A stretch of 64,000 bases of DNA from Falsiruegeria litorea R37 (GTDB lineage Bacteria > Pseudomonadota > Alphaproteobacteria > Rhodobacterales > Rhodobacteraceae): contig NZ_FWFO01000001.1 of assembly GCF_900172225.1 (NCBI RefSeq), positions 2,356,001 through 2,420,000 of the forward strand, given 5' to 3'. The translations under genes and the position numbers were made by a program. Below, in pieces: positions 10,146 to 19,265 of the stretch; position 1 is the stretch's first letter, and the number at the start of each line of letters is the position of its first letter. The notes below the pieces were generated by a model. The model was not told the origin of the DNA and did no database searches. It was given only the letters and a program-made list of their open reading frames with translations.

Positions 10146-10274
10146 CTAACCCCAGAGCCAACCTACAAGCGTCAGCACCACAAACACGGGACCTGACAAC
10201 GCCGTCGCCAGCAACAAGGCCGCGGCCTTGGTCACTCGGGGGCTGGCCACCGACTTTCCATACACAGTTTTCAT
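10146..10274 (-). CDS. Putative 42-residue membrane protein
   Basis: A short open frame reads MKTVYGKSVASPRVTK followed by one hydrophobic segment of about 22 residues and the end GWLWG; an ATG at 10283 would add three residues. The pattern of a basic N-terminus, one membrane helix and a short aromatic tail is typical of real small bacterial membrane proteins. The frame fills the gap between tyrS and the acetyltransferase gene. I see no motif giving a function. Support is composition only. Confidence 0.4.
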   Translation of the reverse strand: MKTVYGKSVASPRVTKAAALLLATALSGPVFVVLTLVGWLWG

Positions 10275-10321
10275 GAGCAGCATTAACCGTGATTTAGGTT
10301 TCGGATGGGTTAACTGGGCTC

Positions 10322-11188
10322 ATGTTCGATTTTGCCGCCGCTGCTCCCCATCCCGCCCTGCAACAAAGCCCGGAATTTGCCTCGGCGCTGGCGTACACCG
10401 GTCGCGCACCGTTGAAGCTTTCGGACGGCACTCTTGCCTTGCAACGTGGCCCGCTTCTGATGCTTCCTCGGTATCAAGCCCCTGCCCGTGTCTTGCCAGA
10501 CATATTGGTCAACCAGCGGCGTCCCGTCCTTCTGAATCCGGATTTTCGCGATCCCGATATTGAAAAAATCGGCGCGGTTCCTCTGATCGGCCCCGCAACC
10601 ACAGCAGAGTTGAGTTTGACAGGAGATTTGCGCGCCCAGTTGCATCAGAAATGGCGCAACCGTCTGAAACACGCCGAAATGCAGAACCTGCGTGTGACGC
10701 GGCAGAACATGCCGATTGACCCTGCACATTGGCTGCTTTCAGCAGACGCGGCACAGCAGAGAACGCGTCGTTATCGCAGTTGGCCCGCCCCCCTTAACTG
10801 TGCATTCGCAAAAGCCAATCCTGGTCAGGCCAAGTTGTTCACCGCCTTTGCAGGCAAGACACCGCTCGCCGGGCTTTTATTGCTGCGGCACGGATCGGTT
10901 GCCACCTACCAAATTGCTCACACAACCGCACGAGGGCGTCATCATTCCGCGCAAAACCTGCTCTTGTGGTGCGCAATGACCTGGGCCGCGCGCAAGGACA
11001 TGCAGCGGCTGGATCTCGGCCTGATCTCGACCGAAGACGCGCCGGGACTGGCGCGCTTCAAGCTGGGCACCGGCGCCAAACCCCGCAAACTTGGCGGCAC
11101 GTGGATTTGGTGGCCGCCCTTGGGCAAAACGCTGCGTCCCCTCGCCGCGTGGGACGCCAAGCTGATGCGTGATGACTGGACAGGCTGA
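10322..11188 (+). CDS. GNAT/FemAB-like acyltransferase
   Basis: 288 residues. The C-terminal half resembles the GNAT-fold acyltransferases related to FemAB and BioF2: KWRNRLKHAEMQNL in the middle, then a strand-rich block with LLLLRHGSVATYQIAH, an ARGRHHSAQNLLLW helix, RLDLGLISTEDAPGLARFKLGTGAKP and a W-rich end. This last block (domain motif GLxxFKxGTGA) is what these proteins use in acyl-CoA or aminoacyl transfer. No signal peptide, so probably cytoplasmic. The substrate is unknown. Confidence 0.75.
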   Translation: MFDFAAAAPHPALQQSPEFASALAYTGRAPLKLSDGTLALQRGPLLMLPRYQAPARVLPDILVNQRRPVLLNPDFRDPDIEKIGAVPLIGPATTAELSLTGDLRAQLHQKWRNRLKHAEMQNLRVTRQNMPIDPAHWLLSADAAQQRTRRYRSWPAPLNCAFAKANPGQAKLFTAFAGKTPLAGLLLLRHGSVATYQIAHTTARGRHHSAQNLLLWCAMTWAARKDMQRLDLGLISTEDAPGLARFKLGTGAKPRKLGGTWIWWPPLGKTLRPLAAWDAKLMRDDWTG

Positions 11189-11241
11189 CATCCGCGTGAT
11201 TATTTGAACAAATGTTCATATCACGGGGAGAGGAACCCAAA

Positions 11242-11997
11242 ATGGAACTGTCCAATACGGCCGCAGTAGTAACTGGCGGCGCGTCCGGTCTGGGCGAAGC
11301 CACCGCCCGACACTTTGCCAGCAAGGGCGCACTGGTCACCATCCTGGACCGCGACGCCGAGCGCGGCCCCAAAGTCGCCGAAGAGATCGGCGGCTATTTT
11401 GCCGAGACAGACGTCACTGACGAGACATCCGTTGCCGCAGCCATCGCACATGCCATGGACAAGATGGGCAAGATCACCGCCTGCGTGAACTGCGCCGGCA
11501 TCGCCTATGGCATCAAGACCGTTGGCAAGGATGGCCCGCACCCATTGGATGCGTTCCAGCGCACCATCGACATTAACCTGGTGGGCACCTTCAACGTCTC
11601 GCGTCTGGCCGCGATGGAAATGGGCCGGAACGAGCCGGAACCCGATGGCGCACGTGGCATAATCATCAACACCGCCTCGATCGCCGCCTTTGACGGTCAA
11701 AAAGGCCAGGCCGCCTATTCCGCCTCCAAGGGGGGTGTGGTGGGGATGACCCTGCCCATGGCGCGTGATCTGGCCTCGAGCGGCATTCGCGTGAACACCA
11801 TCGCGCCGGGCATTTTCATGACGCCGATGCTTGCAGGCCTGCCCGAAGACATTCAGGCGTCGCTGGCCGCCGATGTGCCGAACCCTGCACGTTTGGGTGA
11901 TCCGGCGGAATACGGGCGTCTGGCCGGGTTCATGGTCGAGATGGGTTATCTGAACGGCGAAGTGATCCGCCTGGACGGCGCACTGCGGATGCGGTGA
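11242..11997 (+). CDS. Short-chain dehydrogenase, 3-hydroxyacyl-CoA dehydrogenase type
   Basis: 251 residues from ATG 11242, preceded by GGGGAGAGG. It is a classical SDR: NAD-binding TGGASGLGEA near residue 11, NCAGIAYG, active-site serine in NTASIAAFDG, YSASKGG catalytic Tyr/Lys, and APGIFMTPML after it. The overall pattern matches bacterial relatives of 17-beta-HSD10, which oxidise short-chain 3-hydroxyacyl-CoAs with NAD+ in fatty acid and isoleucine breakdown. No beta-oxidation partner is adjacent. It converges on the next gene with only two bases between stops. Confidence 0.88.
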   Translation: MELSNTAAVVTGGASGLGEATARHFASKGALVTILDRDAERGPKVAEEIGGYFAETDVTDETSVAAAIAHAMDKMGKITACVNCAGIAYGIKTVGKDGPHPLDAFQRTIDINLVGTFNVSRLAAMEMGRNEPEPDGARGIIINTASIAAFDGQKGQAAYSASKGGVVGMTLPMARDLASSGIRVNTIAPGIFMTPMLAGLPEDIQASLAADVPNPARLGDPAEYGRLAGFMVEMGYLNGEVIRLDGALRMR

Positions 11998-11999
11998 TG

Positions 12000-12539
12000 T
12001 CAGCGGGCGGTGTGAAACTCGGACACGCGCCGCCCACTGCCCAAGGCCTTCAGGATGGCATCGACATTCGTCTGAATTGGTGCCGTCCCGTCCACCGTGA
12101 TGTCATAGGTTCGACCGACATGAACCGACGCATGATCCAGCGCCGCGCTGCCAATCGGACGGTCGCCCCGCTCGCGCTCACGCGTGTTGAGCACATCCAG
12201 ATCGCAGTAAACGCCAACAAAGAGCACATCATGCGATGCAAGAGAGTGCTTTAACGCTTCGATCCAAGCACTATCTTCCAGAAGATGTTCGAAAATCAGG
12301 TTGTTACCTGCATCTGCTGCGGCAGAGGCCATTGCATGCAGTCCGTCGAACGCGCGGGCCCGATGCGCTTTCCGATCCAGATCACCGGTCCGGAACCGAT
12401 CCATTGGCAGGATGCCGCTGTCACGCAGATGATCGAGCGAGATGTGCCAGAACGGCGCATCAGCCTGTGCTTGCAACGCCCGCGCCAAGGTGGATTTGCC
12501 GCTGCTTGAGGGGCTGTTCAAAAGGATGACCTGAGCCAC
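12000..12539 (-). CDS. Chloramphenicol phosphotransferase-like P-loop kinase
   Basis: 179 residues starting at GTG 12539. An N-terminal P-loop reads NSPSSSGKST (residues ~8-17). It is followed by FWHISLDHLRD (the Asp likely acts as base), NLIFEHLLEDSAW and GVYCDLDVLNTRERERGDR, the layout of the CPT family. Family members phosphorylate small hydroxyl compounds; the founder modifies chloramphenicol, but most relatives have unknown substrates, so resistance should not be assumed. The start abuts the stop of the upstream acetyltransferase gene, giving a likely ABC-F/GNAT/CPT operon. Confidence 0.85.
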   Translation of the reverse strand: MAQVILLNSPSSSGKSTLARALQAQADAPFWHISLDHLRDSGILPMDRFRTGDLDRKAHRARAFDGLHAMASAAADAGNNLIFEHLLEDSAWIEALKHSLASHDVLFVGVYCDLDVLNTRERERGDRPIGSAALDHASVHVGRTYDITVDGTAPIQTNVDAILKALGSGRRVSEFHTAR

Positions 12540-12965
12540 TTACCGCTCCCAGGCGAATTCGATCTCGACCAACCCGTCGTCCCCATCCCGCTGCGCGCCG
12601 GTCGGCGCGAACCCTTCGCGCCGATAAAACCGATGCGCGCCGGTGTTGGGCAGATGCGACCAAAGCATCACGCGGTCCCGCCCCTGTTTGACCTGATCCA
12701 ACAGCGCCTTGCCAACGCCCGATCCGGGCGCAGCAGTATAGAGGCCCATGACGCAGCCCTCCTCCACGTTGAAGGACAGATAGCCCGCGACCGGATCGCC
12801 CACGACCCAGAACTCGCGTAAGGGGATGCCTGCGTGGATCATGTCTTCGATGGCTTGAGCGCTGTGAATCCGCTCGATCCAAGGCGTTGCGTCGATCCAG
12901 CCGTTCACGATTGCGGCGCACGCCCGTGCATCGTCTTGTGTGGCCAGTCGGATCGGATGCGTCAT
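12540..12965 (-). CDS. GNAT family N-acetyltransferase
   Basis: 141 residues from ATG 12965, which overlaps the TGA of the ABC-F gene (ATGA), indicating translational coupling; the frame also runs upstream to 12995. GNAT elements: an IRLATQDDARACAAIVN start, the acetyl-CoA pyrophosphate loop AAPGSGVGKALL, and the C-terminal NTGAHRFYRREGF block. The protein acetylates an unknown amine. A match between neighbours and substrate is not visible. Confidence 0.88.
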   Translation of the reverse strand: MTHPIRLATQDDARACAAIVNGWIDATPWIERIHSAQAIEDMIHAGIPLREFWVVGDPVAGYLSFNVEEGCVMGLYTAAPGSGVGKALLDQVKQGRDRVMLWSHLPNTGAHRFYRREGFAPTGAQRDGDDGLVEIEFAWER

Positions 12966-14767
12966 GCTTCGGCCTTTTCTTCCAGTTCCAGCCATTCCTC
13001 TTCGGCAGTGGCGAGCTTTTCCTGGCGCTGCATCAAAGCCTCGGTCGCCTTTTGGAACTTCACCGGTTCGCGAGTGAACAGCTCAGGGTCAGCCATCAGC
13101 TCTTCGAGCTTGGCAATCTCGGCCTCCAGGCGTTCGATCTCGGCCGGCAGTTTCTCCAGCCGGTGTTTTTCGGTGTAGGACAACCCCGATTTCGGCTTAG
13201 CCTCTTGCTTGATCTTCGGCTTGTTAGCTTTTGGTTTTGCAGCCTTTTCGCCCTCCAACGGCCCACGTTGCGCGATGTAGTCGCTCCAACCACCTGCATA
13301 GACAGTCGCCTTGCCGTTCCCTTCCATCGCGATGGTCGTGGTGGCCACCCTGTCCAGAAAATCGCGATCGTGGCTGACCAACAGGACGGTGCCGTCATAG
13401 TCATCGAGCAGCTCTTGCAGCAGGTCGAGCGTTTCAACATCCAGATCGTTTGTCGGTTCATCCAGCACCAACAGGTTCGAGCTTTGCGCCATCAGCTTGG
13501 CCAGCAGCAGTCGCGCCTTTTCCCCGCCCGAGAGCGAGCGCACCGGCGCGCGGGCCTGTCGTTCATCAAACAGAAAGTCCTTGAGGTAACCCACAACGTG
13601 CTTCGGCGTGCCCCGCACCATGACCTGATCGGCTTTGCCCGACACCCGCATGTCCGGATCGCCGGTCAGGCTGTCCCAAAGGCTCATGTCGGGGTCCAGC
13701 TGCGAGCGGGTCTGGTCGAAGACGGCAATCTCCAGGTTTGTGCCCTGCTTGACCGTGCCTTCATCCGCTGTCTCCTGTCCCAGAAGCAGTTTCAAGAGCG
13801 TGGTCTTGCCCACACCGTTCGGCCCAACAAAGGCCACCCGGTCGCCGCGCTGCACGGTCAGATCAAAACCGCGCGCGATCTGTTTGTCGCCAAAGCTTTT
13901 GGCAATCCCTTGCGCCTCGATCACCTTGCGGCCCGATTTGGGCGCGGCGTCCAGTGCGAAGTCTGCCGTACCTTGCCGCTTGATCTGGCCAGCTTTTTCG
14001 GCGCGGAGCGCCTGCAATGCGCGCACCCGGCCCTGATTGCGCTTGCGGCGGGCGCTGATGCCTTCTACGGCCCACCGGGCTTCGGACTTGATCAGACGAT
14101 TCAGCTTGTGGCGCTGCATGTCTTCTTCTTCCCAGACCTGATCGCGCCAGGCCTCAAACGCCTCGAACCCTTTTTCCTGTCGCCGCACCTGTCCCCGGTC
14201 GATCCAGAGTGTCGCGCGGGTCAGCGCCCGCAAGAACGCCCGGTCGTGCGAGATCAGAACGAAACCCGCCCGAGTCGTGCCCAACTCGCGTTCCAGCCAG
14301 GCGATCGCCTCGATATCCAGGTGGTTGGTCGGCTCGTCCAACAGCATTAGATCGGGCGCTTCGGCCATCAGCTTGGCCAGGGCCGCCCGGCGGCGTTCGC
14401 CGCCTGACGCGGTTTCCACGGCGCGTGCCGGATCGAACTTCAACCCCTCGCCTGCGCGTTCCACTTTATAGAGTTCGCCCGGCTCCAGCGCGCTGGTGGC
14501 ATAGTCACCAAGCGTAGCAAACCCCTCCATCGTGGGGTCCTGCTCCATGTAGCCCACGGATTTTCCGGGCGGCACGACGATGGTGCCCTCGTCCGGTTCG
14601 ACAAGGCTGGCCATGACCTTCATCAGGGTGGATTTGCCCGAGCCGTTGCGGCCAACAAGCGCCACACGGTCGCCTGGTTGAACAACCAGATCAAGCTCGG
14701 AAAACACCGGGTTGCCGCCGAAGGTCAGCGAAATTCCGGACATCTGCAAAAGAGGTATCGTCGACAT
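12962..14767 (-). CDS. uup: ABC-F family ATPase, Uup-like
   Basis: 601 residues with two ABC ATPase domains and no membrane segments. Walker A motifs are GRNGSGKST (~39-47) and GPNGVGKTT (~315); the signature motifs are ASGGERRR and LSGGEKAR; the Walker B/ABC-F blocks are LLDEPTNHLD and VLDEPTNDLD. The linker between domains and a C-terminal Lys/Glu-rich coiled coil (from ~residue 530) fit Uup rather than EttA. ABC-F proteins bind the ribosomal E site or branched DNA; Uup affects transposon excision and ribosome function. The Uup name is inferred from the C-terminal coiled coil. Confidence 0.88.
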   Translation of the reverse strand: MSTIPLLQMSGISLTFGGNPVFSELDLVVQPGDRVALVGRNGSGKSTLMKVMASLVEPDEGTIVVPPGKSVGYMEQDPTMEGFATLGDYATSALEPGELYKVERAGEGLKFDPARAVETASGGERRRAALAKLMAEAPDLMLLDEPTNHLDIEAIAWLERELGTTRAGFVLISHDRAFLRALTRATLWIDRGQVRRQEKGFEAFEAWRDQVWEEEDMQRHKLNRLIKSEARWAVEGISARRKRNQGRVRALQALRAEKAGQIKRQGTADFALDAAPKSGRKVIEAQGIAKSFGDKQIARGFDLTVQRGDRVAFVGPNGVGKTTLLKLLLGQETADEGTVKQGTNLEIAVFDQTRSQLDPDMSLWDSLTGDPDMRVSGKADQVMVRGTPKHVVGYLKDFLFDERQARAPVRSLSGGEKARLLLAKLMAQSSNLLVLDEPTNDLDVETLDLLQELLDDYDGTVLLVSHDRDFLDRVATTTIAMEGNGKATVYAGGWSDYIAQRGPLEGEKAAKPKANKPKIKQEAKPKSGLSYTEKHRLEKLPAEIERLEAEIAKLEELMADPELFTREPVKFQKATEALMQRQEKLATAEEEWLELEEKAEA

Positions 14768-14807
14768 GACTGCTGACTATGTCAGCGGAAGGTCCGTTGC
14801 AACAAGA

Positions 14808-15608
14808 TCAAGTAACGCCGCCCGCCACACCGCGCAGCAGTTTCTTGCGGGCGGGTGGAATCGCCTGAATCTCGACCCCGGTGAAGACGTGCAACGTGTT
14901 CATCTGACTGTCGACGACCGCATGGTCGCTAACCCAGCCGCCCATCATCAGATAGGTGCGCAGCAAGGGTGGCATCCTGAGCATCGCCTTTTTGGCGTCC
15001 GGCTTGCGGCGCAGCCGCGCGGCATAGCGGAACACATTGGGTGCCTTGACCCGCGGCAGCCAGCGCTTGGGAGCAAGGTGCCGATGCTTGAGCATGGCAA
15101 AAGCATCCAGATACTCTTCGGTCGCGGTGCCCGCAAAGGATGAGCAGCCAAACAGCATCTCGATCCCGTTGTCGTCGACAAATGTGGTCATCGCGCCCCA
15201 GGCCACACGCAGGATATCTGGATCGTTGAGCGATGGATCGATGCAGAACCGCCCCATCTCGACCATGCGTCCCTGAAAGTCACCAAGCGCAGAAAGATCG
15301 TAGTACTGCGCCGAATAGCTGCTGGTGACCTCATGCCCACCGTCCATGATGAGCATCCGGAAACAGCACATCAACTGCCCCGTCTCGGTGTCTTCGATCA
15401 GGATATGCGCGCAAATGTCATCAAATCTATCTCGGTCCAGCGAAGCGGTTCCAAAGGCCCCTGTCCGCAACTTTTGCGCCGCCAGGATGTCATCGGCCCC
15501 TTGGCCAATACGAGCGCGATATCGACCTCTGCTCAACAGTGTCCCAGATGCCAAGATCCCGTCCTCCGCACGATCATGCCAAAACCGTAGCCAAGCCCCG
15601 CCTAGCAT
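14808..15608 (-). CDS. olsB: OlsB-like ornithine N-acyltransferase (GNAT fold)
   Basis: Up to 266 residues. The sequence follows the OlsB pattern: RGRYRARIGQGADDILAAQKLR, then FDDICAHILIED, a strand containing CCFRMLIM, GRMVEMGRFCIDPS, and FGCSSFAGTATEEYLDAFAMLKHRHLAP. OlsB transfers a 3-hydroxyacyl chain from ACP to ornithine, making lyso-ornithine lipid for the membrane. OlsA, which adds the second chain, is not adjacent. The first ATG (15608) has no good ribosome binding site, so the true start may be ~20 residues further in. Confidence 0.85.
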   Translation of the reverse strand: MLGGAWLRFWHDRAEDGILASGTLLSRGRYRARIGQGADDILAAQKLRTGAFGTASLDRDRFDDICAHILIEDTETGQLMCCFRMLIMDGGHEVTSSYSAQYYDLSALGDFQGRMVEMGRFCIDPSLNDPDILRVAWGAMTTFVDDNGIEMLFGCSSFAGTATEEYLDAFAMLKHRHLAPKRWLPRVKAPNVFRYAARLRRKPDAKKAMLRMPPLLRTYLMMGGWVSDHAVVDSQMNTLHVFTGVEIQAIPPARKKLLRGVAGGVT

Positions 15609-15642
15609 ACAAGATGTGACACCGTGGTGACGACCTATGGGG

Positions 15643-16113
15643 TTACTGGTTCAGGACCGAGCCAGGGTTGAAGTTGCCCAGGTTGCCAAGCAGCTGACGC
15701 AGGAATGTCTTGTCCTCGATGCTCGAATCCGTCACGCGGCGTTCCAGCGGAATCACGCGGCCATCTGCCAGGCTGAAGCGCTCGATGTTGCGCACCACGC
15801 CACGTTGATCAAAGCTGATGGCGACCAACTGGCGCGACACCACTTGTGGCTTTGCCGGACCATAGTGGCGCATCCGGGTCGAGACATAATAGTATCCGCT
15901 CTCTTCAAGAACGCCTGCAGAACTGGGAGCGCCAACCGCTTGGATCACGCTGTCACGGGTGTCCACACCGACCTGCACCTGCGCCAGATCCTCTTCGGAC
16001 GGTACATAGCCGTGGTTGCGGTAAATCGAAGTACAGGCGGTCAGGACAGCGACCGTTGCACCCAAAATTGCAATACGGTACGCCGGTTTCAGCAGGTCTG
16101 CGGTCTTGAACAT
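15643..16113 (-). CDS. bamE: BamE/SmpA outer membrane assembly lipoprotein
   Basis: About 156 residues from ATG 16113, chosen because AGAGGG lies just upstream. A signal peptide with lipobox LTAC (Cys27) indicates a lipoprotein. The mature part carries the BamE/SmpA fold signature: SEEDLAQVQVGVDTRDSVIQAVGAPSS, then YYYVSTRMR and a LVAISFDQRGVVRNIE strand. BamE supports BamA and BamD in inserting beta-barrel proteins into the outer membrane. It is divergent from yceD with ~84 bases between starts. Confidence 0.93.
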   Translation of the reverse strand: MFKTADLLKPAYRIAILGATVAVLTACTSIYRNHGYVPSEEDLAQVQVGVDTRDSVIQAVGAPSSAGVLEESGYYYVSTRMRHYGPAKPQVVSRQLVAISFDQRGVVRNIERFSLADGRVIPLERRVTDSSIEDKTFLRQLLGNLGNFNPGSVLNQ

Positions 16114-16197
16114 GTCTGCCCTCTTGCCTTGGCTCATTACGCCTTTTATCCCGATTACAGAAACCGAGCCTCTGGTTCAACCAACGAAAGTCGTTTC

Positions 16198-16734
16198 ATG
16201 TCCGACAAAACTGTGTGGCGGGTCGCAGATCTGCCGCAAAACGCGCCCACCACTTTTTCCCTGCGCCCCGATGCGGACACCCTGCGCCAGATCCAGGAGG
16301 ATCTGGGATTGTTGGGCCTGCGCAAGCTCAGCTTTGCCGGGCAGATCACCGCCAGTGGCAAGAAAGATTGGGAAATTCGCGCAGATCTGGGCGCAACCGT
16401 GGTCCAGCCCTGCGTGGTGACGCTGGATCCGGTGGCGACACGTTTGGACAAACAGGTACGACGCATCTTGCTGGCTGAATGGATCGATTCCGAAGAGGCC
16501 GAGGTCGAAATGACCGAGGACGAAGAAGCAGACCAATTGGGCGCGGAAATCGATGTCTTTGCCGTGATGGTCGAAGCCTTGGCATTGAATCTGCCCGAAT
16601 ACCCTCGTGCTGACGGCGCTGAACTGGGTCAGCTGAATGTCACCGAACCCGGCAAGACCGCGATGACAGACGACGATGTCAAACCCTTTGCCGGTCTTGC
16701 AGAATTGCGCGATCAGTTGAAAAAAGAGGAATGA
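16198..16734 (+). CDS. yceD: DUF177 (YceD) family protein
   Basis: 178 residues from ATG 16198 (MSDKTVWRVADLP). It shows the YceD/DUF177 layout: a folded N-terminal part with GKKDWEIRADLGATVVQPCVVTL (one cysteine), then an acidic stretch (EEAEVEMTEDEEAD), and IDVFAVMVEALALNLPEYPR, ending in ...FAGLAELRDQLKKEE. DUF177 proteins are linked to 23S rRNA accumulation and are almost always encoded just before rpmF, as here. Confidence 0.93.
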   Translation: MSDKTVWRVADLPQNAPTTFSLRPDADTLRQIQEDLGLLGLRKLSFAGQITASGKKDWEIRADLGATVVQPCVVTLDPVATRLDKQVRRILLAEWIDSEEAEVEMTEDEEADQLGAEIDVFAVMVEALALNLPEYPRADGAELGQLNVTEPGKTAMTDDDVKPFAGLAELRDQLKKEE

Positions 16735-16778
16735 CAGAGCCCGCAAAAGCTGTCATAGCAGGCCTGCAGAAAAACCCC

Positions 16779-16806
16779 TTGCGCAAACCGAGAATCGCAG
16801 TATTTT
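16779..16806 (+). promoter_or_regulatory. Candidate sigma-70-type promoter for rpmF
   Basis: TTGCGC (16779-16784) and TATTTT (16801-16806) are separated by 16 bases, in the 203-base gap upstream of rpmF. It is a weak match to the -35/-10 consensus, so the assignment is tentative. Confidence 0.3.
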
Positions 16807-16937
16807 CGCGCGCTCATCGGAATTACGGTTGGACAGTGCTTCGGCTTTTGCCTAAACGCGCGTCACACCAAGAGAACGAACACTGAAACTCGGCCGCGGA
16901 CAGCAGTCCCAAGCCCACTTATGCAAAGGTTGAGACA

Positions 16938-17144
16938 ATGGCTGTCCAACAGAACAAAGTATCCAAGTCGCGCCGCAACAACCGTCGTGCGCACGATGCT
17001 CTGGTTGCTGCTAACCCGAACGAATGCCCCAACTGTGGTGAGCTGAAGCGCCCCCACCACGTCTGCGCAGCGTGCGGCCACTATGACGACCGCGAAGTCG
17101 TTGCACAGGCCGACGAGATCGATCTGGAAGACGACGCAGCCTAA
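16938..17144 (+). CDS. rpmF: 50S ribosomal protein L32
   Basis: 68 residues. It has the L32 start [19 protein letters not shown], and a zinc ribbon [18 protein letters not shown] (four cysteines), ending in an acidic tail. L32 is a small structural protein of the large ribosomal subunit. It sits in the conserved yceD-rpmF-plsX-fabH order. Confidence 0.98.
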   Translation: MAVQQNKVSKSRRNNRRAHDALVAANPNECPNCGELKRPHHVCAACGHYDDREVVAQADEIDLEDDAA

Positions 17145-17171
17145 GTCCTTGCAGGTACAGGCCACGCAATA

Positions 17172-18287
17172 ATGACGGCTCAGCCCGATCAGATCGGCAC
17201 TCCCGCCGGGCGCATCATTATCTCGGTTGACGCAATGGGCGGAGACGCCGGTGCGTCGGTCGTGGTGGCAGGTATTGCACAGTCAGCAGACAAGAACCCG
17301 GACATCGGGTTCATCCTGCACGGCCCCGAGGACACATTGCGCCCATTGGTCGCCAAGCGACGCATCCTGGACGGACGCGTCGCTTTTCGCGATTCCCAGG
17401 ACGTTGTCACGATGGAGGACAAGCCCAGCCAAGTTGTGCGCAAGGGCAAAGGCACCTCGATGTGGTCGGCGCTGGAATCAGTGCGCAAGGGCGAGGCCGC
17501 CGGCGCTGTGTCTTGTGGCAACACCGGGGCCTTGATGGCGCTCAGCATGATGCGCCTGCGCAAATTGCCAGGCGTCAACCGCCCCGCAATTGCGGTTCTG
17601 TGGCCATCCTTGAACCCACAAGGGTTCAACGTGATGCTGGACGTTGGTGCCGATATTCGCGCCGATGCGCAGGACTTGCTTCAGTACGCGCTGATGGGTG
17701 CCTCCTACGCTCGCAACGGCCTTGAACTGAAACGCCCGCGCATCGGCCTGCTGAACGTAGGCACCGAAGAACACAAAGGGCGCCCCGAGCTGAAAGAGGC
17801 GCATGCGTTGATTTCGAACTTTGCCGACGCCGCGAATTTCGAATTTGTGGGTTTTGTCGAGGGCAGCGACATTCCCGGCACCAAGGCTGACGTTATCGTG
17901 ACGGACGGCTTCACCGGCAACGTCGCGATCAAGACCGGCGAAGGCACCGCCAGCCTGATTGGCCAGTTGTTGCGCGAGGCGTTCAAGTACTCACCGCTAT
18001 CTCGGCTGGCCTCGGTTCTGGCCATCACATCACTTAACCGCTTGAAAAAGCGGATTGACCCCCGCCGGGTCAATGGCGGGGTTTTCCTGGGCCTGAACGG
18101 CACTGTGGTGAAATCCCACGGCGGCGCGGACGCAACAGGCGTCTCGTCAGCCGTCAAGCTGGCGTTCACGCTGGCACAATCGGGTTTTGCCGAAAAACTG
18201 GCTGCACGGGTTGCATCCACCGTCGAGCTTACCCAAGATGAGGCTCACCCAGCGTCAAAAGACGCAGAAGGACAAGAAGGGCAATAA
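17172..18287 (+). CDS. plsX: Phosphate acyltransferase PlsX
   Basis: 371 residues. PlsX converts acyl-ACP plus phosphate to acyl-phosphate, the acyl donor for PlsY in phospholipid synthesis. Signatures are IISVDAMGGDAGASVVV at the N-terminus, then GAVSCGNTGALMALSMMRL, ALMGASYARNGLELKRPRIGLLNVGTE blocks, DVIVTDGFTGNVAIKTGEG, and GGVFLGLNGTVVKSHGGAD. It begins 27 bases after rpmF and is 6 bases ahead of fabH, consistent with one operon that couples membrane lipid and protein synthesis. Confidence 0.97.
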   Translation: MTAQPDQIGTPAGRIIISVDAMGGDAGASVVVAGIAQSADKNPDIGFILHGPEDTLRPLVAKRRILDGRVAFRDSQDVVTMEDKPSQVVRKGKGTSMWSALESVRKGEAAGAVSCGNTGALMALSMMRLRKLPGVNRPAIAVLWPSLNPQGFNVMLDVGADIRADAQDLLQYALMGASYARNGLELKRPRIGLLNVGTEEHKGRPELKEAHALISNFADAANFEFVGFVEGSDIPGTKADVIVTDGFTGNVAIKTGEGTASLIGQLLREAFKYSPLSRLASVLAITSLNRLKKRIDPRRVNGGVFLGLNGTVVKSHGGADATGVSSAVKLAFTLAQSGFAEKLAARVASTVELTQDEAHPASKDAEGQEGQ

Positions 18288-18293
18288 CAACCC

Positions 18294-19265
18294 ATGACAG
18301 GCCGCGCAGTCGTCACAGGTGTCGGGCACTATCTGCCTGAACGCATCGTTCCCAATTCCGAGTTCGAAGCGACGCTTGATACGTCCGATGAATGGATTCG
18401 CGCCCGCTCGGGCATCGAGCGGCGCCATTTTGCAGCCGAGGGTGAGACCACCTCGCAACTGGCTGCCAATGCAGCACGCGCCGCTCTGGCCGACGCAGGA
18501 CTGGACCCCGACGACATCGACGCCATTGTGGTGGCCACATCAACCGCCGACCTGACCTTTCCATCTGCCGCGACCATGGTCCAGTCGGCTCTGGGAATGA
18601 CCCGCGGCTTTGCGTTTGATGTGCAGGCCGTTTGCGCAGGCTTCGTCTATGCGCTCAGCAATGCAAACGCGCTGATCGTCTCGGGCCAGGCGGATCGCGT
18701 GCTGGTGATCGGCGCCGAAACCTTCTCGCGTATCATGGACTGGACGGATCGTTCGACCTGTGTGCTGTTTGGCGATGGTGCCGGGGCACTGGTGCTGGAA
18801 AAGCAGGACGGCGCAGGCACCGCCCAGGATCGTGGCATTCTGTCGGTCGATCTGAATTCTGACGGTCGCTACAAGGATCTGCTCTATGTTGATGGCGGCG
18901 TATCGACCCATACGACCGGCCATCTGCGCATGCAGGGCAACCAAGTTTTCCGCCATGCCGTTGAAAAACTGGCAAAAACCGCCGAATCGGCTCTGGATAA
19001 AGCTGGCCTTGGCAGCGCGGATGTAGATTGGATCGTGCCACATCAGGCCAACATCCGTATCATCCAAGGCACCGCCAAGAAAATGGGCCTGCCCATGGAT
19101 AAGGTCGTTGTCACTGTTCAGGACCACGGCAACACCTCTGCGGCCTCGATCCCACTGGCTTTGTCTGTGGGCAAGGCGCGCGGTCAGATCAAACAAGGCG
19201 ACTTGGTTGTCACCGAAGCCATTGGCGGCGGTCTGGCCTGGGGTGCGGTGGTCCTGCGCTGGTGA
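18294..19265 (+). CDS. fabH: 3-oxoacyl-ACP synthase III
   Basis: 323 residues. FabH condenses acetyl-CoA with malonyl-ACP to start type II fatty acid synthesis. The Cys-His-Asn triad is visible: Cys114 in QAVCAGF, His250 in VPHQAN and Asn280 in HGNTSAAS. The ends GVGHYLPERIVPN and GGGLAWGAVVLRW match the family. It is 6 bases downstream of plsX. Confidence 0.98.
   Translation: MTGRAVVTGVGHYLPERIVPNSEFEATLDTSDEWIRARSGIERRHFAAEGETTSQLAANAARAALADAGLDPDDIDAIVVATSTADLTFPSAATMVQSALGMTRGFAFDVQAVCAGFVYALSNANALIVSGQADRVLVIGAETFSRIMDWTDRSTCVLFGDGAGALVLEKQDGAGTAQDRGILSVDLNSDGRYKDLLYVDGGVSTHTTGHLRMQGNQVFRHAVEKLAKTAESALDKAGLGSADVDWIVPHQANIRIIQGTAKKMGLPMDKVVVTVQDHGNTSAASIPLALSVGKARGQIKQGDLVVTEAIGGGLAWGAVVLRW

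Noticed and set aside
12000-12539. Chloramphenicol resistance gene
   Set aside because: The P-loop kinase belongs to the CPT family, but most family members have unknown substrates. Resistance is not supported.
12887-14350. 487-codon open frame opposite the ABC-F gene
   Set aside because: Antisense to an intact ABC-F protein with all motifs.
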